A DNA stretch of 64,000 nucleotides, taken from the NCBI RefSeq assembly GCF_023715895.1, contig NZ_JAMBOO010000012.1, forward strand, positions 1 through 64,000. Reading direction: 5' to 3'. The notes beneath the pieces were generated by a model. The model was not told where the DNA came from. It worked only from the letters and a program-made list of their open reading frames with translations, and did no database searches. The translations under genes were made by a program, and so were the position numbers. Shown in pieces: positions 53,085 through 61,589 of this stretch. Source of the DNA: Domibacillus indicus (lineage in GTDB: Bacteria > Bacillota > Bacilli > Bacillales > Domibacillaceae). Positions within the stretch are counted from its first letter, which is position 1. Every line of letters begins with the position of its first letter.

Positions 53085-53651
53085 ATGAACACTTGGTATA
53101 TGGCACTATCAGAATATTTTCCGGCAAATGAAATGAAATCAGAAGAGCATTTTGAGCGGCTTCTAAAAGACAAAGGCTGTTCCTACAAGATTGAAGAAGG
53201 TGCTGGCTATGTACTCGCTTATTTTGAACAGGAGGATTTTTTGTTTGTAGACTACGTACTGGTACATAGCCATAGCCGGAGCGCAGGTTTAGGAAGCCGA
53301 ATCATGGACCAGTTAAAAAAGAAGAAAAAGCCCATCCTTCTTGAAGTAGAGCCGGAGTCGATTCACGAACCGGATACCATTAAACGGGTTCACTTTTACA
53401 AAAAAATCGGCTTTCAATGTATTGATCACATTCAATACGTGCGCAGGCACCCGATCACCAAAGAACTGAATGAAATGAAGCTTTATTGCTGGTCTTTCGC
53501 ACCAAAATCAGATAGATGGATAATAGAGAAGATGGCTGCTGTTTATCAGGAAGTTCATGCTTACCAATCAAAAGCTTTGTATGGGACACAACCGCAGGCA
53601 ATCAATGAAATTCTTATTCTACGGGAACATACATACAATCAGGCTAAATAA
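53085..53651 (+). CDS. GNAT-family acetyltransferase
   Basis: A 188-aa protein with a GNAT core in residues 35-120: YVLAYFEQEDFLFVDYVLVHSHSRSAGLGSRIMDQL, where RSAGLGSR is the acetyl-CoA pyrophosphate loop, then ILLEVEPESI and VHFYKKIGFQCID. The C-terminal 70 residues are extra and include a Trp/Lys-rich stretch. The substrate is unknown. ATG 53085 is used because AAGGAGG is 7 bases before it. It is transcribed divergently from the ATP-grasp operon across a tandemly duplicated promoter region, so the three genes may be co-regulated. Confidence 0.8.
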   Translation: MNTWYMALSEYFPANEMKSEEHFERLLKDKGCSYKIEEGAGYVLAYFEQEDFLFVDYVLVHSHSRSAGLGSRIMDQLKKKKKPILLEVEPESIHEPDTIKRVHFYKKIGFQCIDHIQYVRRHPITKELNEMKLYCWSFAPKSDRWIIEKMAAVYQEVHAYQSKALYGTQPQAINEILILREHTYNQAK

Positions 53652-53732
53652 AAAGGATTTTAACTATTTTTGCATCATTGTATGCGCTTAACATGTTGAG
53701 GCGCAAATGGACAGATTTGAGGAGGAAATAAT

Positions 53733-55079
53733 TTGGAGAGTTTTGAGCAAATCGTCGCTTCGCTGTCAGGGTGGATCTGGGGAGTGCCAATGATTATTTT
53801 ATTATTAGGATGCGGCCTGATTTTAAATGTCCGGATTGGTTTTTTTCAGTTCCGGTACTTCCCTCACATTATGAAGCAGACATTTGGCAAAATGTTCTCA
53901 AAAGGAGATGCACCCGGCTCTGTTACGCCTTTTCAGGCTTCTACGTCTGCCCTGGCTTCTACAGTCGGAGCGGCCAATATTGTCGGAGTGCCTCTTGCGA
54001 TTGGGCTGGGCGGGCCTGGAGCCGTTTTTTGGATGTGGCTCGTTGCGCTTATCGGCATGGGAACCAAATATTCAGAAGTGGTTCTCGGATTAAAGTACCG
54101 TACAAAAAATGAAGCCGGCGAGTGGACCGGCGGGCCTATGCATTATATTGAAAAGGGACTCGGCTGGAAACCGGTCGCCACCTTTTTTGCTTTTTTTCTT
54201 ATGCTTGAAGTGATTGCAAGTACGATGGTCCAGTCTAATTCCCTGTCTACCACCGTCGAATCTTCCTTCGGTATTCCGCCGCTGGCAACAGGTATTGCGG
54301 TTTTACTGGCTGTTGGCATTGTAACCTATGGAGGTATTAAACGAATCGGTTCTGTTACTGAAAAGTTTGTGCCGATCATGGTCGTTCTGTATTTAATTTG
54401 CTCAGGGCTTGTGCTGGCTGGAAATCTGTCTGAAATCCCAACAGCCTTTGGCTTAATTTTCTATCACGCTTTTACGCCTATTTCGGCTGCCGGAGGCTTT
54501 GCAGGTGCGAGTGTAGCTGCTGCTATTCGCTGGGGGCTTGCCCGCGGTATTTACTCAAATGAAGCAGGCATGGGAACAGCGCCTATCGCCCATTCAACGG
54601 CTATGAACGATCACCCAGCCAAACAGGGCTTATGGGGCGTGTTCGAAGTACTGGTGGATACCATTATTGTCTGTACATCAACTGCACTCGTCGTATTAAC
54701 ATCAGGTGCCTGGAAAGAAGTCGAAGCGAATGACGCTTCGACGATGGTGATCGAAGCATTTGCCACCATTGTTGGTCATGGGGCTGCCGGTGTAATTCTT
54801 TCCATTTCTTTGTTCTTTTTCGTATTATCTACCGTACTGGTGGTTGTTTTTTACGGAGAAAAACAGGCGGAATATTTATTTGGGATTCAATTTTCCAAGC
54901 TGATGCGCGTTGTTTACTTAGTGGCTATTTTAGCCGGGGCTGTTGGGGCTCTAGAATTTATCTGGCAGTTCCTTGATTTAATGCTGGCATTAATTATTGT
55001 GCCGAATGTCATCGCTCTTGTGTTCTTAAGTAAAGAAGTTCGTGAAATAACAAAAGATTACATTAAAAAATATATTTAG
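53733..55079 (+). CDS. Alanine/glycine:cation symporter (AGCS)
   Basis: A 448-aa transporter with about eleven helices. TPFQASTSALASTVGAANIVGVPLAIGLGGPGAVFWMW and RGIYSNEAGMGTAPIAHSTA are the AGCS signatures that line the substrate and sodium site. It takes up alanine or glycine with sodium or protons; some relatives carry glutamine. The TTG start follows AGGAGG. It ends 50 bases before the SIR2-like gene on the same strand. Confidence 0.92.
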   Translation: MESFEQIVASLSGWIWGVPMIILLLGCGLILNVRIGFFQFRYFPHIMKQTFGKMFSKGDAPGSVTPFQASTSALASTVGAANIVGVPLAIGLGGPGAVFWMWLVALIGMGTKYSEVVLGLKYRTKNEAGEWTGGPMHYIEKGLGWKPVATFFAFFLMLEVIASTMVQSNSLSTTVESSFGIPPLATGIAVLLAVGIVTYGGIKRIGSVTEKFVPIMVVLYLICSGLVLAGNLSEIPTAFGLIFYHAFTPISAAGGFAGASVAAAIRWGLARGIYSNEAGMGTAPIAHSTAMNDHPAKQGLWGVFEVLVDTIIVCTSTALVVLTSGAWKEVEANDASTMVIEAFATIVGHGAAGVILSISLFFFVLSTVLVVVFYGEKQAEYLFGIQFSKLMRVVYLVAILAGAVGALEFIWQFLDLMLALIIVPNVIALVFLSKEVREITKDYIKKYI

Positions 55080-55128
55080 GGGAAAAGCTAAAGTAACCCT
55101 GCTTGCCAGAAGAAAGGAGCCGTCAGAA

Positions 55129-55947
55129 GTGATAGAGGAGTTAGCCGCTGCAATCAAAAAGAAAAAAGCCATTTTGTTTGCCGGATCTGGCGTCTCTAAA
55201 AACTTGGGACTGCCGGATTACTCAGAAATGATTCAACAAATTGCTGAAAATCTCGGTTATAACCCAGACGAGTTTACAGCATGGGGTAACAATGACTTTT
55301 TAACTCTGGCCGAGTATTATTGTTTAGAAAAAGGTTCACTCGGCGAACTGCGCAGCTGGATGGACCGGAAATGGCATAACCCGAAGATTGAGCTTGAACA
55401 CTCGGAGATCCATCGAATGCTGATTGAATTGAATTTCCCCTTAATTTATACAACCAATTTCGACCGCTGGCTTGAAGAGGCACATGACTTTTATGGAAAG
55501 CCGTACACGAAAATCACCAATGTTGCGGATATTACTCAAATTGAGGAAGGAAAAACGCAGATTGTCAAATTTCACGGTGACTTTGACGATGACTCCTCTA
55601 TTGTGTTAACGGAATCCAGTTTTTTTAAGAGGCTGGATTTCGAAACATCCTTGGATATTAAGCTCCGTTCAGACTCATTAGAGAAATCTTTGCTTTTTAT
55701 CGGCTACAGCCTTTCGGATATTAATATCCGCTATATGCTTTATAAACTGCATAATCAGTGGAAAATTTCTAAATACGAGCATTTAAGGCCAAAATCGTAC
55801 ATCTTGCTGAATGAACGGAATCCTATTAAAGAAACAATCCTAAAAGAAAGAGGGATTACCCCGATCATTTATGAAAATGAAAATCCCGGAAAATCCCTGC
55901 ATGCTTTTTTAACGGATTTACTCAAACTTGCCCGAGAAGAATCATAA
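55129..55947 (+). CDS. SIR2-like domain protein
   Basis: A 272-aa protein that is almost entirely one SIR2-like (NAD-binding) domain. Family motifs are present: AILFAGSGVSKNLGLPDYSEMI (the GAGxS loop), YTTNFDRW with Asn110, and VKFHGDFDDDSSIVLTE with the catalytic-type His149; FIGYSLSDINIRYML is the second nucleotide-binding loop. Proteins of this SIR2_2 group are mostly found in anti-phage systems, where they degrade NAD; some are stand-alone. No TIR, Argonaute or HerA partner lies beside it. The GTG start has GAAAGGAG upstream. Confidence 0.82.
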   Translation: MIEELAAAIKKKKAILFAGSGVSKNLGLPDYSEMIQQIAENLGYNPDEFTAWGNNDFLTLAEYYCLEKGSLGELRSWMDRKWHNPKIELEHSEIHRMLIELNFPLIYTTNFDRWLEEAHDFYGKPYTKITNVADITQIEEGKTQIVKFHGDFDDDSSIVLTESSFFKRLDFETSLDIKLRSDSLEKSLLFIGYSLSDINIRYMLYKLHNQWKISKYEHLRPKSYILLNERNPIKETILKERGITPIIYENENPGKSLHAFLTDLLKLAREES

Positions 55948-55952
55948 GCAAA

Positions 55953-55991
55953 GAAAGGGCCGCTGCTGCCCATTCAGAGCGGCCCTTTTCT
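55953..55991. terminator. Terminator between SIR2-like gene and thrZ
   Basis: AAAGGGCCGCT pairs with AGCGGCCCTTTT, then TCTCTT. Confidence 0.8.
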
Positions 55992-56018
55992 CTTGCGAAC
56001 CCGTGGAAATAAAACCCG

Positions 56019-57953
56019 TTATACTCCATCCATAGCGTTCAGACTTCGGTTTTTCACCACTTCTTTTATCTCATCTACAAATGTTTCTATCCTTTTTTGA
56101 GACGCGTCTCTTTGCCCGTAACGCCGTACATTGACCGTTTGGCTGGCACACTCTTCATCTCCTACTACTAATGTGTACGGTATTTTCTTCATTTGCGCTT
56201 CTCTTATTTTATAGCCGAGTTTTTCTTCACGAGCATCCCATTCCGCCCGTATACCGGCCTGCTGTAATTGCTGCATGATTTCTTCGGCATATGTTTGATG
56301 AACATCATTCGAGACAGCGATCACTTTTACCTGTACAGGCGCGAGCCAAACAGGAAACGCTCCAGCAAAATGTTCGATTAAAATACCAAGAAACCGGTCA
56401 AGAGATCCGAAAACAGCCCGGTGAATGACAACCGGCCGGACTTTTCGGTTTTGTTCATCTACATAGGATAAATCAAATTTTTCAGGCATTTGGAAATCCA
56501 GCTGCACCGTTGCGCATTGGTGGCTTCTTTTTAAAGCATCTTTAATATGAATGTCGATTTTAGGTCCATAAAAAGCTCCATCTCCTTCATTTACCCGGTA
56601 TTCCTGTCCAAGTTTATCTAAAACCCTCTTTAACGCTCCTTCCGCCTGATCCCATAATTCGCGGCTGCCCATCGAATCAGCTGGTCTTGTGGAAAGCTCT
56701 ATTTCATATGGAAAGCCAAAGATATTGTATACATAATCAATTAATTCCAGGACAGAGGCGATCTCGTCTTCGATTTGGTCCGGCCTTACAAAGATGTGGG
56801 CATCATCCTGGCAGAATGTGCGGACCCGCAGCATTCCATTGAGAGCTCCGCTGAACTCATGGCGGTGTACCTGCCCAAACTCGGCCATACGAATCGGCAG
56901 ATCGCGGTACGAACGGAGTTTATCCTTGAAAATAAGCATATGTCCCGGACAGTTCATCGGCTTCAGGGCAAAACGCTGCTGGTCAACCTGTGAAAAATAC
57001 ATATTGTCTTTATAATGATCCCAATGTCCAGACCGTTCCCACAGCCCCTGGTTCATCATAGTCGGTGTCCTTACTTCTTGATACCGATGCTTGAATTGAA
57101 GTTCCCGCAGAAAAGATTCGAGCTCGTTCCGGATGATTTGTCCGTTCGCTAAATAAAAAGGCATACCCGGCGCTTCTTCCGAAAACATAAACAGCTCTAA
57201 TTCATTGCCAAGCTTCCGGTGATTTCGGTTTTGTGCTTCCTCTAGAAAGTGAAAATAGTCATCCAGTTCTTTCTTTGAGGCAAAAGCAGCCCCATAAACG
57301 CGCTGAAGCATTTGGTTGCGGCTGTCACCGCGCCAGTAGGCACCGGATATATGTGTCAGTTTAAAAGCCTTCAAAAAGCGCGTAGATGGCAAATGCGGTC
57401 CCCGGCACAAATCAACGAACTCTCCCTGACGGTAAGCCGTGATCTTTTCTTCCGGCGGAATACGTTCCAGCAGCTCCAGCTTTAGTGGATCATCCTTAAA
57501 CCACTCTTCCGCTTCCTGCCGTGTCCATTCCTCGCGGCGGATCTCCAGGTTTTCAGCAATAATTCGATTCATTTCTTTCTCAATTCTTTTTAAATCACCG
57601 GGGTTTAACGGCTGATCGATGTTTATGTCATAATAAAAGCCGTTTTCAATAACCGGCCCCACGCCTAAGTGAACGGAGCCGTACAATCGTTTTACGGCCT
57701 GCGCCAGTACGTGGGCGGCTGTATGGCGCATCACACCTGTTCCCTCTTTTGATTGGAGGTCAAATAATACAACACTGGCGGATTCGTCAATGCTTCGTTT
57801 CATGTCCCAGAGAACACCATTCACCATTCCCGCAGCTGATTTCTTTTTTAAACCCAGACTGATTGACTGGGCAATCTCTTCTAGCGTAATCCCCTGTAAA
57901 AAGCTTTTTTTCTCCCCGTTTGGAAATGTAATAATGACGTTTTTTTGATTCAT
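56019..57953 (-). CDS. thrZ: Threonyl-tRNA synthetase, T-box controlled
   Basis: A 644-aa class II synthetase that charges tRNA-Thr. Domains in order: TGS (1-65), editing/SAD domain (70-220, with HTAAHVLAQAV and CRGPHLPST), catalytic core (240-535) and anticodon-binding domain (540-640). The zinc ligands of the active site are in MNCPGH, HRHEFSG and VIHRAVFGSLDRF; motif 2 reads RVRTFCQDDAHIF. The three tandem Thr T-boxes upstream are the hallmark of B. subtilis thrZ, the starvation-induced second enzyme, rather than thrS. AAAGGAG precedes the ATG. Confidence 0.93.
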   Translation of the reverse strand: MNQKNVIITFPNGEKKSFLQGITLEEIAQSISLGLKKKSAAGMVNGVLWDMKRSIDESASVVLFDLQSKEGTGVMRHTAAHVLAQAVKRLYGSVHLGVGPVIENGFYYDINIDQPLNPGDLKRIEKEMNRIIAENLEIRREEWTRQEAEEWFKDDPLKLELLERIPPEEKITAYRQGEFVDLCRGPHLPSTRFLKAFKLTHISGAYWRGDSRNQMLQRVYGAAFASKKELDDYFHFLEEAQNRNHRKLGNELELFMFSEEAPGMPFYLANGQIIRNELESFLRELQFKHRYQEVRTPTMMNQGLWERSGHWDHYKDNMYFSQVDQQRFALKPMNCPGHMLIFKDKLRSYRDLPIRMAEFGQVHRHEFSGALNGMLRVRTFCQDDAHIFVRPDQIEDEIASVLELIDYVYNIFGFPYEIELSTRPADSMGSRELWDQAEGALKRVLDKLGQEYRVNEGDGAFYGPKIDIHIKDALKRSHQCATVQLDFQMPEKFDLSYVDEQNRKVRPVVIHRAVFGSLDRFLGILIEHFAGAFPVWLAPVQVKVIAVSNDVHQTYAEEIMQQLQQAGIRAEWDAREEKLGYKIREAQMKKIPYTLVVGDEECASQTVNVRRYGQRDASQKRIETFVDEIKEVVKNRSLNAMDGV

Positions 57954-57984
57954 AAGAAAGCACTCCTTTAATGATTATTTATAT

Positions 57985-58225
57985 AAAAAAACACACCCAT
58001 CCCTAAGAAGGGACGAGTGTGTTTTTCCTCGTGGTTCCACCCAAATTCCCACTGCTGAAAAAAGCAGCGGCTTCAGTCAGTTTTATCGCACTGCTGCGGT
58101 ACCGGTTCGCCAGTACAGCTCCAAGGCGGTAAATGATTTTGCTGCGCTGGGAAGCTTTCAGCCTTGGCTTTCCTCTCTGTGAGCCGGTCAAAATCACTCA
58201 TGTCCTTGTCGTCGCTTATTTCTTT
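57985..58225 (-). promoter_or_regulatory. T-box riboswitch 1 (Thr), next to thrZ
   Basis: The minus strand carries the T-box AATTTGGGTGGAACCACG (58030-58047) followed by a terminator hairpin and T run (57985-58025). Stem I is formed by CAAGG/CCTTG and GTGATTTTG/CAAAATCAT, leaving the specifier loop with ACC, a Thr codon (58128-58130). Uncharged tRNA-Thr would pair with the T-box and prevent termination. Confidence 0.92.
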
Positions 58226-58239
58226 ATGCCTTAAAAAAC

Positions 58240-58470
58240 AAAAAAACACACTCATCCCTAAGAAGGGACGAGTGTGTTTACCCGTGGTTCCACCCAAATT
58301 CCCACTGCTAAAAAGCAGCGGCTTCAGTCAGTTTTATCGCACTGCTGCGGTACCGGTTCACCGGTACAGCTCCAAGGCGGTAAATGTATTTTCAGCGCTG
58401 GGAAGCTTTCAGCCTCGGCTTCCCTCTCTGTGAGCCGGTCAAATACAGTCATGTCCTTGTCGTCGCTTAT
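58240..58470 (-). promoter_or_regulatory. T-box riboswitch 2 (Thr)
   Basis: Second copy: T-box at 58283-58300, terminator at 58241-58278, specifier ACC at 58379-58381. The stem I helix next to the specifier differs (TGTATTT with AAATACA), and the changes on its two strands compensate each other, which confirms the pairing. Confidence 0.92.
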
Positions 58471-58488
58471 TTCTTTATGCCTTAAAAA

Positions 58489-58718
58489 ACAAAAAACACA
58501 CTCATCCCTAAGAAGGGACGAGTGTGTTTACCCGTGGTTCCACCCAAATTCCCACTGCTCAAAAAACAATGGCTTCAGTCAGTTTTATCGCACTGCTGCG
58601 GTACCGGTTCGCCAGTACGGCTCCAAGGCGGTAAATGATTTTGCTGCGCTGGAAAGCTTTCAGCCTTGGCTTCCCTCTCTGTGAGCCGGTCAAAATCACT
58701 CATGTCCCTGTCATTGCC
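58489..58718 (-). promoter_or_regulatory. T-box riboswitch 3 (Thr), promoter-proximal
   Basis: Third copy: T-box at 58533-58550, terminator at 58489-58529, specifier ACC at 58630-58632. It is the first to be transcribed and is slightly more diverged than copies 1 and 2 at its outer end. The promoter must lie beyond 58718; I could not fix it. Confidence 0.9.
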
Positions 58719-58891
58719 TGTATAGATTACAACACTTCATGTTATTTAATCGGGGATTAAAACCAGCCTGCCTTACAAGAAATTAAGATGTGTAACATGC
58801 AAATAAATGACAGATGGCTAGTAAGATATTACAGCCACTTTATCATTTCCTTAATTGGAAATCAAGTGCCAAAAACAAAAAATCTTTAATA

Positions 58892-59752
58892 TTATACGGC
58901 TGTCAAAGCCTTCTCATTTTCAGCAGTATTCAAGGATAGTTCGTGAAGAGTGATCTCAGGGCGGCTCCCCACTCTTATGTTAATAGAGGTTTGTCCCAAT
59001 CCTTCACTTATATAAAGAGGTTTTTCATGATAATAGTGCAGCCCTTTAATCATATCCATCCGCATCATCGTTCGTCCCAGTTTTGCAAGATGGTACGGCT
59101 TCGGCCAGTAAATCTGACCGCCATGAAAATGGCCAGCCAAAAGATAATGGTATGCGTAACTCTCCATACCAAGAACAATGTTTGGATCGTGAGTTAAAAC
59201 AAGGCGGTATCCTTCTTTGACACCTGAAAAAGATGCCTGCAAATCGCTTTTCTTTGTATGAAAGTCGTCCACTCCAATAATGTTAAGCGGTTTTCCTTCC
59301 ACCAAAATAGTTTCATGTGCATTTTGAAGTGTTTTACAGCCGTGCTTTTCCAATACATTTTTTAAAGAGTCAAAATCCGTTTTGCTTAAACGATAATCAT
59401 GGTTTCCAAATACAGCATACATACCATATTGAGGATTCAAGCGGTTCAACATATCTAAATAGGGAATTAATCGAGGGATGCTTCGTTTTTTATCTAAAAA
59501 GTCTCCGGTGAGGGCAATAAGGTCTATTCTCTCGCCTGCCAGTTTGCTATAAAGCTGCTCAGGGGAAATAGAAATATTCTCAAGATGCATATCTGAAATG
59601 TGTAATATAGCCAGAGAGCTGGTTGCGTCAATGGAATCTATTGAAGACAAGTGAATTTTTTTAAACGCCACTTCATGTGTATTCTTATAAGCCTTGTAAA
59701 AGAGGATCAGCGAAGCGATAAACAATACAAACAACAACAACAATAATTTCAT
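58892..59752 (-). CDS. Membrane-anchored metallophosphoesterase (YkuE/YkoQ-like)
   Basis: A 286-aa calcineurin-like phosphoesterase with one N-terminal membrane anchor (LLLLLFVLFIASLILFYKAY). All metal-site motifs are seen: ILHISDMHLE (D-x-H), LTGDFLD (GD-x-x-D), FGNHDY (GNHD), LTHDPN and LLAGHFHGGQ (GHxHGGQ). Relatives include YkuE and YkoQ; phospholipid or nucleotide substrates have been proposed for this group. No ribosome binding site stronger than GGGGGTG is seen. Confidence 0.88.
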   Translation of the reverse strand: MKLLLLLFVLFIASLILFYKAYKNTHEVAFKKIHLSSIDSIDATSSLAILHISDMHLENISISPEQLYSKLAGERIDLIALTGDFLDKKRSIPRLIPYLDMLNRLNPQYGMYAVFGNHDYRLSKTDFDSLKNVLEKHGCKTLQNAHETILVEGKPLNIIGVDDFHTKKSDLQASFSGVKEGYRLVLTHDPNIVLGMESYAYHYLLAGHFHGGQIYWPKPYHLAKLGRTMMRMDMIKGLHYYHEKPLYISEGLGQTSINIRVGSRPEITLHELSLNTAENEKALTAV

Positions 59753-59861
59753 TCTATTTCACCCCCGCCTATCATTATAGAGGAATTTAGAATGAACTTT
59801 TACCGGTAATTCATGGGCTTTTTAATAATGTAAAGATATTAGTGTAAAAGAATCGTTATAT

Positions 59862-59908
59862 AACAGTTAAGCAAGCTGACTGTCTGCAGTTCAGCTTGCT
59901 TAACTGTT
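59862..59908. other. Perfect 18-bp hairpin between two minus-strand genes
   Basis: AACAGTTAAGCAAGCTGA (59862-59879) and its exact complement (59891-59908) enclose 11 bases. It lies after the methyltransferase gene on the minus strand and could end its transcript, but no T run follows on either strand. Confidence 0.6.
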
Positions 59909-59993
59909 CATAAAAAGAAGTGTTTATATGAATCGCTGGGAATCAAGCAGGAGAACTGCAGATGAAGCCCATTTCCACTAAGGCTTCTAAACA

Positions 59994-60629
59994 TCAGAGA
60001 AACGCTGTAAAGTACAATTCGTTATAAAGAAAGCATTTTTTAAACCTGCTGATCACATTGTAGCGAAAATGTTCCTTTGTAAAATAATCAAGATATTGTT
60101 CTTCCTTTTGAATATAATCCCCTTTATCGTTGGTTTTCATAAACCAATTACAGATCGGAGATGCATCACATAAGTAAGGTTCAATGACCACTACTTTTCC
60201 ATTCGGTCTTAAAATGCGCTTGAATTCTTTGATGTAATGTCGAACCATGTCTGGCGGAATATGATGCAGAACCGCAATAATCAAAATGACATCAAAGCTG
60301 TTTTCTTCCACAGGAAGTTCATGGCCGCTAAATGCTTCAAATTGATAAGCGGCATACAGTCTTTTGGCAAAGTCAATCCTATTTGTGTCAGGATCTATCC
60401 CAACGTAATAATCTGGTGAACATAACGTGCAGTTCGCACCTGTCCCCGCTCCGAAGTCCAGCACTTTCTGCCCCGTTAAATCAAAGTGCCGCTGAATGTT
60501 ATTTTGAATGTAAATTTTTGTAAACCATTTTGGCCGAACCAGTGAGTGATAAATTTTAGGGGATAATTGCACTAACAACACCTGCACTTTTTTGGATTCA
60601 CGTTCAATTAGTGTTAGATTTCGTTCCAT
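59994..60629 (-). CDS. Class I SAM-dependent methyltransferase
   Basis: A protein of about 211 aa with a Rossmann methyltransferase core: VLDFGAGTGANC (motif I), YVGIDPDTNRIDFAKRL (motif II acidic residue), ENSFDVILIIAVLHHIPP (motif IV) and EFKRILRPNGKVVVIEPYL. The target is unknown; the layout resembles small-molecule or lipid methyltransferases. The start is uncertain: ATG 60629 (MERNLTLIE) has no clear ribosome binding site, a GTG nearer the domain has AGGTG upstream, and the frame runs up to 60779. Confidence 0.75.
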   Translation of the reverse strand: MERNLTLIERESKKVQVLLVQLSPKIYHSLVRPKWFTKIYIQNNIQRHFDLTGQKVLDFGAGTGANCTLCSPDYYVGIDPDTNRIDFAKRLYAAYQFEAFSGHELPVEENSFDVILIIAVLHHIPPDMVRHYIKEFKRILRPNGKVVVIEPYLCDASPICNWFMKTNDKGDYIQKEEQYLDYFTKEHFRYNVISRFKKCFLYNELYFTAFL

Positions 60630-60865
60630 AGTATAAAAACAATACACACAACATTCATTTCTAAAAAATACAAAGGGCCAGTTTAGAAAGTACAGGGTGG
60701 TTTTCCTAACCGCCTGATGGGTCGTTATTAGATTGGGGAAAAACCTTATTTTTATGTTTTTTAAAATCATCCATCTCATGCAAAAAATAATATCCAGAAT
60801 AATGAGCCTTCTATTTCACATACTACAAATGATCTTTTTCAATGAATCGTGAGGAGATGAAATGT

Positions 60866-61480
60866 GTGAACAACCGAAATGGCATGTTTAAATCTGTGTT
60901 GCCTATAGCTGCAACAGGTGTCGCTATCCTTGGCATCGTCAGAGGAATACGCAGCAGGTCTTTCCAGCCCTTTTTCCAAACCATTTTAAGTTCTCTAAGG
61001 GGAGCGGCTCCACAAGTTGCACAAGGTATGATGGGCGGACAAATAGGGAAAAGTTTGGCACAGCCTCTTCAAGGAATAATGAATAGCCAAGGCGCTCAAC
61101 AACAGCCAGCTAATCAACAAAACCCGCAGGCTTCGCAAGGTATGACAGGTGGACAAACTGGGCAAAACATGACACAGCCTCTCCAAGGAATGATGAATAA
61201 TCAAGGCGGTCAACAGCAGCCAGTCAGTCAACAAAACCCGCAGACTTCACAAGGTATGATGGGTGGACAAACTGGGCAAAACATGGCACAACTTCTCCAA
61301 GGAATGATGAAAAATCAAGGCGCTCAGCAGCAGCCAGCCAATCAGCAAAACCCGCAGACTTCACAAGGTATGATGGGTGGACAAACTGCACATAACATGG
61401 CACAGCCTTCTCTGGGAACAATGAATAATCAGGGCTCCCGGCAGCAAGCTGCAATTCCAAAAAATTCGGCCCGTCAATGA
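60866..61480 (+). CDS. Gln/Gly-rich tandem-repeat protein
   Basis: A protein of about 204 aa. A hydrophobic N-terminal helix (SVLPIAATGVAILGIVRGI) is followed by four tandem 38-residue repeats of the form SQGMMGGQ-GQNMAQPLQGMMNNQG-QQQPANQQNPQ, then a short tail. The composition (Gln, Gly, Asn, Met, no Cys) suggests a disordered or fibrous protein at the membrane, or a spore-coat-like component; I know no family. GTG 60866 has GAGGAG at a proper distance; the frame opens at ATG 60842. Confidence 0.6.
   Translation: MNNRNGMFKSVLPIAATGVAILGIVRGIRSRSFQPFFQTILSSLRGAAPQVAQGMMGGQIGKSLAQPLQGIMNSQGAQQQPANQQNPQASQGMTGGQTGQNMTQPLQGMMNNQGGQQQPVSQQNPQTSQGMMGGQTGQNMAQLLQGMMKNQGAQQQPANQQNPQTSQGMMGGQTAHNMAQPSLGTMNNQGSRQQAAIPKNSARQ
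61022..61473 (+). repeat. Four 114-bp tandem repeats inside the Gln-rich gene
   Basis: The unit CAAGGTATG starts at 61022, 61136, 61250 and 61364, exactly 114 bases (38 codons) apart. Units differ by scattered substitutions; the second and third are the most alike. Confidence 0.9.
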
Positions 61481-61558
61481 ACAAATAGAACAGACATTTA
61501 AACATACCGACAGCGTACATGATGGAGAATACAATGATGATGGCAAGAAAAGACGTGT

Positions 61559-61588
61559 AGCCCCGGCGGGAGAACCAGGGCTTTTTTT
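61559..61588 (+). terminator. Terminator of the repeat-protein gene
   Basis: AGCCC pairs with GGGCT across a long loop, followed by seven T. Confidence 0.6.
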
Positions 61589-61589
61589 G

